From: DATHTK01 sp035463295
Lineage (GTDB): Bacteria > Actinomycetota > Rubrobacteria > Rubrobacterales > Rubrobacteraceae
DNA length: 11,816 nucleotides
NCBI GenBank assembly: GCA_035463295.1
Contig: DATHTK010000095.1
Location: 1 to 11,816, forward strand
Direction of reading: 5' to 3'
This document shows, piece after piece, positions 6,623 to 11,816 of this stretch. Position 1 is the first letter of the stretch. Each line of letters starts with the position of its first letter. A program made the position numbers and the translations under genes. The notes below the pieces were generated by a model that worked only from the letters and a program-made list of their open reading frames with translations, was not told the DNA's origin and did not search any database.

Positions 6623-8020
6623 TCACGCGCGGCTTGCCGTTACCCCTGTCCCGCGCAGGTCGGCTTCTATCTCCTCCAGCGTCCGGCCCTTGGTCTCCGG
6701 CACCATGAAGTACACGAATATCCAGGCCACGATGCCTAACACCGCGAACAACCAGAACGACCCGGCCCCACCGAACGTCGCCAGTAACACAGGGAATATC
6801 AGGGCGACGATGAAGTTCGAGCCCCAGTTGCAGAGGGCGGCGATGCTCATCGCGGAGCCGCGCATATTTAGCGGGTAGATCTCGGAGATCATGAGCCAGA
6901 AGATCGGCCCGAGGCTTATCGCGAAGGACGCTATGTACAACGCCAGGCAGATGGTCGCCAGCAGACCCGCCGCGCCCGAGGTGGCCCCCAGCGAGAAGAC
7001 CACGCCCAGCAGGCCCAGGCTCACGATCATGCCGATGAGCCCGATAAGGAGCAGCGGCCTCCGGCCCACCCGGTCAACTATATAGATGGCGAGGATCGTG
7101 AACCCAACGTTCACCACGCCCACTCCGAGAGCGGTAGCCGCGATCGCCCCCCCCGCCGAGAAACCAACTCTTTCGAGGATCGTGGGTGCGTAGTAGATGA
7201 CGGTGTTGATACCCGTTATCTGCTGGAAGATGGCCAGGCCGACACCGACAATGAGGGCGGGTCGGATCCAGGGGGCGAGCAACTCCTTGTAGCCGACCTG
7301 CGCCTGCTGGCGCTCGATTCGCTCGATCTCTTCCATCTGCTGCATCTCCGTCTCCACATCGGCCTCGACGCGGGAAAGGAGCAGCACGGATCGCGCCTTG
7401 TCCAGCTTGCCGTTCTTGACCAGCCAGCGCGGGCTCTCCGGCAGAGTAAACATCCCTATTCCCAGGATCAATGCCGGGATCACCGCCACGGCGAACATGT
7501 AGCGCCATCCCTCGATGGGGGTGAACGCCACGCCCACGATGTAAGAGAGCAGGATCCCGATTGTGATCATGAGCTGGTTCAAGGAGACCAGCGCTCCTCG
7601 TGTGTCCGGCGGGGCTATCTCGGCTATGTAGAGCGGCACGATAAGCGAGGCCAGCCCAACCCCGAGTCCCAGGATGAAGCGGGTGAAGATCAGGATGAGG
7701 ACATTCGGCGCCAGGGCCGCGGCTATGGCTCCAACGGCGAATATGATGGCCGCCAGGAGTACGACCGGGCGACGGCCCAGGCGGTCGGAGAGCGGTCCTC
7801 CCGCAATGGCGCCGGTCACTGCCCCCACCAACAAGACGCTGACGATCACGCCCTGCAAGAAACTCGAGAGCGGCGCGAAGTCTTTCGTTATGAAGAGCAG
7901 AGCGCCCGAGATCACACCCGTGTCGTAGCCGAAGAGCAAACCGCCCGTGGCGGTGATCGCAGCGGCGACCCTGACGAACCTGCGCTGACGGCCGGTTGCA
8001 ACAGCATTTCCTTCAGACAT
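6623..8020 (-). CDS. MFS sugar porter (proton-linked sugar importer, XylE/GalP/GLUT type)
   Basis: Predicted inner-membrane transporter with 12 membrane helices, importing a sugar with protons. From the chosen start (465 residues) the sugar-porter motifs are GYDTG at 31-35, DRLGRR at 79-84 (loop 2-3), PESPRW at 194-199 at the end of the first half, QQITGIN at 266-272 (helix 7 sugar-binding glutamines and asparagine), DRVGRR at 316-321 (loop 8-9) and PETKGRT at 441-447 after helix 12. The central cytoplasmic loop is charged and helical (about 200-250). I chose the ATG at 8018-8020 because GGGAGGA lies just upstream; an in-frame ATG six codons earlier (8036-8038) has no good site. It is the first gene of the operon, so its substrate probably feeds the phosphorylase or glucokinase: a disaccharide or glucose, not decidable here. 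Confidence 0.93.
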   Translation of the reverse strand: MSEGNAVATGRQRRFVRVAAAITATGGLLFGYDTGVISGALLFITKDFAPLSSFLQGVIVSVLLVGAVTGAIAGGPLSDRLGRRPVVLLAAIIFAVGAIAAALAPNVLILIFTRFILGLGVGLASLIVPLYIAEIAPPDTRGALVSLNQLMITIGILLSYIVGVAFTPIEGWRYMFAVAVIPALILGIGMFTLPESPRWLVKNGKLDKARSVLLLSRVEADVETEMQQMEEIERIERQQAQVGYKELLAPWIRPALIVGVGLAIFQQITGINTVIYYAPTILERVGFSAGGAIAATALGVGVVNVGFTILAIYIVDRVGRRPLLLIGLIGMIVSLGLLGVVFSLGATSGAAGLLATICLALYIASFAISLGPIFWLMISEIYPLNMRGSAMSIAALCNWGSNFIVALIFPVLLATFGGAGSFWLFAVLGIVAWIFVYFMVPETKGRTLEEIEADLRGTGVTASRA

Positions 8021-8121
8021 TCTTCCTCCCTTTCCCATTCTTCACGTCGCAGCGCGTTCTATTCGTAGGTCACCGCTTCTCCTTCGCGCCCGCGTCCACG
8101 GTCGTACGCTCTCGCCAGGGA

Positions 8122-8150
8122 ATTATGGAACATACGGCTCAAACCGTCTA
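8122..8150 (-). promoter_or_regulatory. Candidate sigma-70-type promoter of the sugar operon
   Basis: On the minus strand TAGACG (4 of 6 to TTGACA) is followed after 17 bases by CATAAT (5 of 6 to TATAAT). Transcription would start near 8115 and leave a leader of about 95 bases before the transporter start. An inverted repeat ACGG-6-CCGT (8134-8147) lies across the spacer and the edge of the -35 box and could be an operator. Prediction by eye only. Confidence 0.45.
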
Positions 8151-8268
8151 CATGCTTCGAGCCACTTTCACCGGACCGATTATTCACCGGGATTGACCGG
8201 CGCTCCCCTACGATGTGTCCGGTCGTTCGATCGCCTCTTTCCGTGTACTGTCTTGTATTGCGGTACTT

Positions 8269-8287
8269 TCCTGACCACGGTTCAGGA
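8269..8287. repeat. Inverted repeat, possible operator
   Basis: TCCTGA and TCAGGA are perfect complementary arms separated by 7 bases, between the two divergent promoters. IclR-family proteins bind pseudo-palindromes of roughly this size, so it is a plausible site for the neighbouring regulator. It sits about 120 bases from the operon promoter, which is distant for direct repression. Confidence 0.3.
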
Positions 8288-8366
8288 CACTAGCAAGGCG
8301 ATGAGCTTGTGTCAACTGTATCGTGGGACGATCTCTCTTGTAGTTGACCGGGATGACCCGTATCGC

Positions 8367-8395
8367 AGGACAATAGTCGAGACAGGGGGTAAAAT
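8367..8395 (+). promoter_or_regulatory. Candidate promoter of the IclR-type gene
   Basis: AGGACA (4 of 6 to the -35 consensus) is followed after 17 bases by TAAAAT (5 of 6 to the -10 consensus), placing a start near 8402 and a leader of about 50 bases before the GTG at 8451. Prediction by eye. Confidence 0.4.
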
Positions 8396-8450
8396 TAGCT
8401 GGCTTCCTCGGTGGAGACCGAGCCCGGTTCGCTGCAGGAAGGGGTCAACA

Positions 8451-8825
8451 GTGGAGCAAAAAGGGAAGACTACCGGGGTCCAGGTCATCGCTCGCGCCAC
8501 CGATGTCCTGCGCGCGCTCGAGGCCGCGCCCGGGGGGTTGAGCCTCTCGCAGATCGCGCGTCGCGTCGAGCTGGCGCGCTCCACGGTACATCGCATCGTC
8601 ACCGCGCTCGAGGCGGAGGCGTTGGTAGTCCCGGCCTCGCCGAGCGGCGGCTACCGTCTCGGGCCGGAGCTCGCGCGGTTTGCGGCCTCCGCGGGCGGGG
8701 AGCTCAGGGAATTCGTGCGCCCCTTCATCGAGCGGCTCCGCCACGAGGTCGACGAGACGGTGGATCTGGCCGTGCTCAACAGGGATCGCGCCACACTGGG
8801 CGCCAATGGGCACGTGCGCTCCTGA
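8451..8825 (+). pseudogene. IclR-family regulator, C-terminal ligand domain missing
   Basis: Transcription regulator fragment of 124 residues; the family is usually about 250. The N-terminal winged helix-turn-helix is intact (about residues 10-75, with LSLSQIARRVELARSTVHRIV at 30-50 and GGYRLGPE at 66-73), followed by the linker helix and ETVDLAVLNRDRA at 102-114, where the ligand-binding domain normally begins. After about residue 114 the sequence no longer resembles the family and stops ten codons later. I found no trace of the missing half in any forward frame as far as 9133. The GTG start follows AGGAAGGGG six bases upstream, and the gene faces the sugar operon, so it probably once controlled it. 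The fragment could still be translated and bind DNA, since dimer contacts in the family include the N-terminal domain, but it could not sense a ligand in the usual way. Confidence 0.8.
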
Positions 8826-9010
8826 GCTGTGGCTTTCGACGTTTGCGACTGAACAACACCAGGTCAACGCGTCCCGACGATCAGCCGTGTGTTCGCCTCA
8901 TGTAAGGGGTGCCTTCGGTGCTGCCTTGCTGTCTCCTCGACGTGCTGCGCGTGGTTGACTCTTTCGTCGCGCTACCGGCTTGGCAACATCTGGTAACGAT
9001 TTAGAAACAG

Positions 9011-9041
9011 TTTGACAACACACCCCAAAAGCGGGGTCAAA
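9011..9041 (+). repeat. Imperfect hairpin upstream of the FUSC remnant
   Basis: ACCCC (9022-9026) pairs with GGGGT (9033-9037) around a 6-base loop. TTTG (9011-9014) can pair with CAAA (9038-9041) after a 7-base bulge on one side. No T run follows, so a standard intrinsic terminator is unlikely. It directly adjoins the inverted repeat at 9041-9065. Confidence 0.35.
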
Positions 9042-9065
9042 CCTCTTGTTTGCAGCACAAGAGGT
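9041..9065. repeat. Perfect 9-base inverted repeat, candidate operator
   Basis: ACCTCTTGT (9041-9049) and ACAAGAGGT (9057-9065) are exact inverse complements separated by 7 bases. The repeat overlaps the candidate -35 box and spacer of the promoter at 9046-9073, the classical place for a repressor site. With centres 16 bases apart the half-sites lie about one and a half helix turns apart. Confidence 0.5.
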
Positions 9066-9073
9066 GCTAGATT
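9046..9073 (+). promoter_or_regulatory. Candidate extended -10 promoter for the FUSC remnant
   Basis: TAGATT (9068-9073) is preceded by TGC, giving an extended -10 element. TTGTTT lies 16 bases upstream as a weak -35. A start near 9080 would leave a leader of about 55 bases before the ATG at 9134, which has GGGAGG just upstream. An alternative upstream promoter at 8980-9007 is about as good. Confidence 0.35.
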
Positions 9074-9133
9074 GGTCTGCAGCGTATGCTGCAGGCATAT
9101 AGTCGAGGCGAGCGAGGTTCGAAGGGAGGTGTG

Positions 9134-9803
9134 ATGGCTAACTCTGGTGTTCTGGCGGTTGCCAGGCAGAGAGGTTTTTCGGTGGTTCGCGCCAACATGG
9201 AGCGAGCGCTCGGGCGGCTGCGTGCCGGGCGCTGGCCGGTCGTACAGACGGCCGTCGCGGCGGCCCTGGCCTGGTCGGCGGGGATCTGGAACTGGCCGAA
9301 GGGGCGCTCTCCGAAGCGCGGCGTATAGACACCTCGGTGGCGCAACTGCGGGAGGAGCTCGACGACGGGTACCAGATCGCGCGCTACTCCCCGCCGCGCA
9401 GGCGCCATCTCGGGCACCTGGGCTACTACGCTGCCGCGGCGGACCACCTCGACCTCGCCGTGCGCAACACCCGCGTGCTGGCCCGCGCCGCCGTGACGAT
9501 GGTGCGCGAGAAAGGGGCCGCCCCGGGCAGCTCCCCCAGGCGATCCTGGGGCTCGCCCTCTCGGTAGAGGCTCTCGCCGCGTACCTGGAGCAGCCGGATC
9601 ACCCGCTCGACGATGCTCGACGCTTCGCGCTCGAGGCCGCGGGGGAGGCGACGTCCGTGCTCGAGGGGAGCAACGATCTGGAGACCAGCGTGCTCGTCGC
9701 CCAGATCCGGTCGACCGCCTTAGACCTGCTGCAGGCCGCCGGCATGGACTCGTCCGAGGCCCTCGAGGCGCTCCGCGAAGCCTCGCGCCCCAGCTCGGGG
9801 TAG
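9134..9803 (+). pseudogene. FUSC/aromatic acid exporter family protein, internal deletion and frameshift
   Basis: Remnant of a membrane exporter of the FUSC (aromatic acid exporter-like) family. Frame 2 gives the N-terminal cytoplasmic helix and the start of the first membrane helix (residues 1-48, with RLRAGRWPVVQTAVAAALAW at 28-47), then runs into a stop at 9326-9328. From about 9280 a different frame encodes C-terminal cytoplasmic sequence (ALSEARRIDTSVAQLREELDD, then YSPPRRRHLGHLGYYAAAADHLDLAVRNTRVLAR). Near 9505-9530 the frame changes again and continues with LPQAILGLALSVEALAAYLEQ to the end, including SVLVAQIRSTALDLLQAAGMD. The remaining membrane helices are absent, so a deletion of several hundred bases, out of frame, joined helix 1 to the C-terminal domain near 9272-9283. 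The second shift lies in a G/C-run and could be a sequencing error; the deletion could not. Not expected to be functional. Confidence 0.8.
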
Positions 9804-9897
9804 CTGTCGGCGGATTCCTCTGCTTTCGAGGGTTCGCGCAATGCTCTGATATCGGGTGCGTACCTCCGTTGAGCCACCCCGCCAGACGCTTTCAAGA

Positions 9898-9929
9898 GCT
9901 TAGCTGGGCTGTCTACAGCCCAGCTAAGC
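9898..9929. terminator. Long near-perfect palindrome, possible bidirectional terminator
   Basis: Arms at 9898-9911 (GCTTAGCTGGGCTG) and 9916-9929 (CAGCCCAGCTAAGC) are exact inverse complements over 14 bases with a TCTA loop. It is the strongest hairpin in the window and lies about 95 bases past the FUSC remnant and 160 bases before ppgK. No clear T run follows on either strand, which is common for hairpin terminators in GC-rich actinobacteria. A regulator site or a mobile-element end is an alternative. Confidence 0.55.
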
Positions 9930-10053
9930 GCGATCACGAGACAGGTCGAGTGTTGCCGTTCAAGTAGTGGCCACCCTGCGCCGTGCAGCGCCACGACCGC
10001 CGTCCTGGGCCGTTGCCCCGCCTCCCCCGAGTAGCGGCGGGGACCGCGTCCTT

Positions 10054-10059
10054 TAGAAT
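10054..10059 (+). promoter_or_regulatory. Candidate -10 box of ppgK
   Basis: TAGAAT matches 5 of 6 consensus bases, 29 bases before the ppgK start codon. No good -35 box is present at 16-18 bases upstream (GTAGCG at the 17-base spacing), so an activator or another sigma factor may be involved, or the match is chance. Confidence 0.35.
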
Positions 10060-10088
10060 GGGGGCGAGGCAACGGGTCGGGAGGGATC

Positions 10089-10847
10089 ATGGAAGTGTTC
10101 GGCATCGACGTCGGGGGATCCGGGATAAAAGGCGCCCCCGTGGACACGGAGACCGGTGAGCTGCTCGGCGAGAGGGTGCGCATCAAGACCCCCAAGCCCG
10201 CAACCCCAGAGGCCATCGTCCAGACGGCCGTCGAGGTGGTGAGGCGTTCGGGGTGGGATGGTCCGGTGGGGTGCGGCTTCCCGGCTGTGATCAAGGGCGG
10301 GGTGGTGCGGACCGCCGCCAACATAGACAAGGCGGCCATCGGCTTCGACATGCAGGGGAGGTTGGAGCAGGAGCTCGGTAGCCCGGTGCGCGTGATCAAC
10401 GACGCCGACGCGGCGGGCCTAGCCGAGATGCGCTGGGGCGCAGGCCGCGAGGAGGCGGGCGTGGTGCTGATGCTTACGCTCGGCACGGGGATAGGCACCT
10501 CCCTGTTCATTGGGGGACGCCTCTTGCCCAACACCGAGCTCGGGCACATCGAAGTGAGCGGCGAAGAAGCCGAACACCGTGCCTCGGATGGCGCGCGCAA
10601 GCGCGAGGACCTTAGCTGGAAGGAGTACGCTGAGCGCCTCGACGAGTACCTCCACAGGATAGAGGACCTCCTCTGGCCGGATGTGATAGTGGTGGGCGGG
10701 GGGATAAGCAAGAAGTGCGAGAAGTTCTTCCCGCACCTCACGGCTCGCACGAGGGTGGTGCGGGCGGAGATGCTCAACGAGGCGGGCATCGCTGGGGCGG
10801 CGCTGGCGGGCGTCCCGGACAGATCCCCTGTCCAGGCCGCCGAGTAA
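10089..10847 (+). CDS. ppgK: Polyphosphate glucokinase (polyphosphate--glucose phosphotransferase)
   Basis: Predicted to phosphorylate glucose to glucose-6-phosphate with inorganic polyphosphate, and often also ATP, as donor. The 252-residue length is usual for the family. The PpgK-type motifs are IDVGGSGIKGAPVD at 6-19, VINDADAAGLAEMRWGAG at 102-119 with Asp105 as catalytic base, LTLGTGIGTSLFIGG at 129-143, LLPNTELGHIE at 145-155, RASDGARKREDLSWKEYAERLDEYL at 164-188 and VVGGGISKK at 201-209. The zinc-binding cysteine motif of classical ROK kinases is absent, as is normal for PpgK. The ATG is preceded by GGGAGG, four bases away. The gene stands alone with a terminator over its stop codon. 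It duplicates the activity of the ROK glucokinase of the opposite operon but with a different phosphate donor. Confidence 0.93.
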   Translation: MEVFGIDVGGSGIKGAPVDTETGELLGERVRIKTPKPATPEAIVQTAVEVVRRSGWDGPVGCGFPAVIKGGVVRTAANIDKAAIGFDMQGRLEQELGSPVRVINDADAAGLAEMRWGAGREEAGVVLMLTLGTGIGTSLFIGGRLLPNTELGHIEVSGEEAEHRASDGARKREDLSWKEYAERLDEYLHRIEDLLWPDVIVVGGGISKKCEKFFPHLTARTRVVRAEMLNEAGIAGAALAGVPDRSPVQAAE

Positions 10848-10865
10848 GCGATCGGGTCGCTTTTT
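10846..10865 (+). terminator. Intrinsic terminator of ppgK
   Basis: AAGCGA (10846-10851) and TCGCTT (10857-10862) form a 6-base stem with a TCGGG loop, followed without gap by a run of T (10861-10865). The stem starts within the TAA stop codon of ppgK. Confidence 0.65.
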
Positions 10866-11090
10866 GCCCATCATGTGGCCTTCTTCTGATCGTCAGACAC
10901 GCCGGAGCATCCGCCCGTGGCAACCAGCTGGATCATGATCGCTCGATCTGAGCTATGCAGTAAGCAGGCGGAAGAGTCCCTAATGACAGGCCCGCAATAA
11001 TGCTTTTGGCGGTGACAGAGAATGCTTGAGCTATGATCGTCCGACGAGGGGCTCGAACCATCCAGGCCGAGGCCGGATTCGGAGCAGAAC

Positions 11091-11816
11091 ATGGGTAACG
11101 ACCAGTTGACCATATGCCAGTTAAGCGACATCCATTGCGGCAACGCTCGCTTCATCCCCGAGCTTCTGGACCGCACGATCATCGAGATCAACCGTGCAAA
11201 TCCGACGGTGGTCGTGGTCGCCGGAGACCTCACTGACGCGGGCTACCGGGAGGAGTTCGCACAAGCCGCAGAGTACATAGCTCGGATCGAGTGCGAGAAC
11301 GTCATGGTCATTCCCGGCAACCACGACTCGCGCAACGTCGGCTACATCCACTTCGAGCGGCTCTTCGGCGAGCGTCAGTCGATCATGGATCTCGACGACG
11401 TGGTTTTGGTGGGGGTAGACTCCTCAGAGCCGGACCTCAACGATGGGCAGGTGGGCCGGGAGCACTACGGGTTCATTGAAGAGGCCTTCTCCGATGCCCC
11501 GGACAAGCTCAAGGTATTTGTCGTCCACCACCACCTCATCCCACTTCCGGGAACCGGTCGCGAACGCAACATCATCTTCGACGCCGGTGACGTCCTGGAG
11601 AGGCTTGTGGAGGCGAGGGTGGATCTCGTGCTCTCGGGGCACAAGCACGTGCCGTACTCCTGGAGGTTGGAGGATATGCTGATCGTGAACGCGGGGACCG
11701 CCTCGACCCTCCGCCTCAGGGGCAACACCCGCCCCTGCTACAACGTGATCGAGGCAGAGGAAGGGCGGGTGGAGGTTTACCGCAAGTACCCGTTCAAGGA
11801 GCGCGAGCTCGCGGTG
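11091..11816 (+). CDS. Calcineurin-like metallophosphoesterase, 3' end outside window
   Basis: Predicted two-metal phosphoesterase of the class III cyclic-nucleotide-phosphodiesterase (CpdA/Icc-like) group. The frame is open for 242 codons to the window end with no stop. All five family motifs are present: SDIH at 12-15 (Asp13, His15), GDLTD at 45-49 (Asp46 bridging), PGNHDSRN at 75-82 (Asn77, His78), VVHHH at 144-148 and SGHKH at 182-186 (His184, His186). No signal peptide or membrane segment is seen, so a cytoplasmic enzyme is expected. The ATG has GGAG six bases upstream. The 225 bases between the ppgK terminator and this start hold a TATGAT -10-like box at 11032-11037 without a well-spaced -35. 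The substrate is not decidable: cyclic AMP, other nucleotides or phospholipids are all handled by relatives. No functional link to the sugar genes is evident. Confidence 0.88.
   Translation, partial: MGNDQLTICQLSDIHCGNARFIPELLDRTIIEINRANPTVVVVAGDLTDAGYREEFAQAAEYIARIECENVMVIPGNHDSRNVGYIHFERLFGERQSIMDLDDVVLVGVDSSEPDLNDGQVGREHYGFIEEAFSDAPDKLKVFVVHHHLIPLPGTGRERNIIFDAGDVLERLVEARVDLVLSGHKHVPYSWRLEDMLIVNAGTASTLRLRGNTRPCYNVIEAEEGRVEVYRKYPFKERELAV

Larger units (their letters stand above)
8021..8450. promoter_or_regulatory. Divergent intergenic region between sugar operon and IclR-type gene
   Basis: This 430-base stretch has no gene I can support; open frames through it show no family features. It is less GC-rich than the genes and holds a candidate promoter for each direction, a pseudo-palindrome at 8269-8287, and two similar elements of the form CCGGGAT(T)GACC at 8187-8200 and 8348-8360. 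Divergent regulator-operon spacing like this usually carries operators for the regulator. Which site is used cannot be told from sequence alone. Confidence 0.55.
8826..9133. other. Noncoding stretch between two broken genes
   Basis: This 308-base stretch has no supportable gene. The first part (8826-8970) shows no similarity I recognise and may be foreign or rearranged DNA joined to the truncated regulator. The second part (8980-9075) is AT-richer and carries promoter-like sequence and two adjacent inverted repeats. A promoter alternative is TTGGCA (8980-8985), 16 bases, TAGAAA (9002-9007). Confidence 0.5.

Noticed and set aside
8826..8970. Possible transposase or recombinase remnant next to the truncated regulator
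   Set aside because: I read the forward frames and part of the reverse strand and found no recognisable transposase motif, terminal repeat or target duplication.
9599..10789. Long minus-strand open frame (about 396 codons) opposite the FUSC remnant and ppgK
   Set aside because: Serine/proline/arginine-rich translation with no family motif, antisense to the well-supported ppgK; a product of GC-rich codon use.
10949..11035. Nine-base direct repeat TGAGCTATG at 10949-10957 and 11027-11035
   Set aside because: Only two copies, 78 bases apart, with no matching flanks; could be chance, and no nearby feature needs it.
11041..11080. tRNA-like T-arm resemblance (CTCGAACC) upstream of the phosphoesterase gene
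   Set aside because: The flanking bases do not form the T stem, and no acceptor or anticodon arm can be drawn around it.

Overview
The window is GC-rich (roughly two thirds G+C in the genes) with GTG starts, strong purine-rich ribosome binding sites and gene families typical of Actinobacteria: a polyphosphate glucokinase, a GH65/beta-phosphoglucomutase pair of the Mycobacterium Rv3401/Rv3400 type, a FUSC-type exporter and a divergent glucose-6-phosphate dehydrogenase. A deep-branching actinobacterium such as Rubrobacter fits best. That placement is from general familiarity, not a search.

Bases 1-8020 hold one long minus-strand gene run, read in the order: sugar-porter MFS transporter, beta-phosphoglucomutase, ROK-family glucokinase, trehalose-6-phosphate phosphatase (otsB), a 73-residue cysteine-rich protein, a GH65 disaccharide phosphorylase, and a zwf-like glucose-6-phosphate dehydrogenase cut by the window start. 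Gaps are 14-55 bases except one of 151 bases. Together the genes describe a route in which a glucose disaccharide (trehalose is the best guess because of otsB) is imported or made from its phosphate. It is then split by phosphate into glucose and beta-glucose-1-phosphate, both are converted to glucose-6-phosphate, and this is oxidised to give NADPH and enter the pentose phosphate pathway. A candidate promoter lies near 8122-8150.

Bases 8021-10088 are a decayed or rearranged stretch. A divergent IclR-type regulator (8451-8825) keeps its DNA-binding half but loses its ligand-binding half. After a 308-base noncoding stretch with promoter-like and palindromic sequence comes a FUSC-type exporter gene broken by an internal out-of-frame deletion and a second frameshift (9134-9803). 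A 32-base near-perfect palindrome follows at 9898-9929.

Bases 10089-11816 are intact plus-strand genes: a polyphosphate glucokinase (ppgK) with its own intrinsic terminator, and a calcineurin-like metallophosphoesterase that runs off the window end. The locus therefore carries two glucose-phosphorylating enzymes, one ROK type with the zinc motif and one polyphosphate type.

I found no RNA gene, CRISPR array or recognisable insertion sequence. The most interesting points are the complete trehalose-to-NADPH gene set, the unexplained cysteine-rich protein inside it, the altered active-site motif in the dehydrogenase, and the truncated regulator facing the operon.
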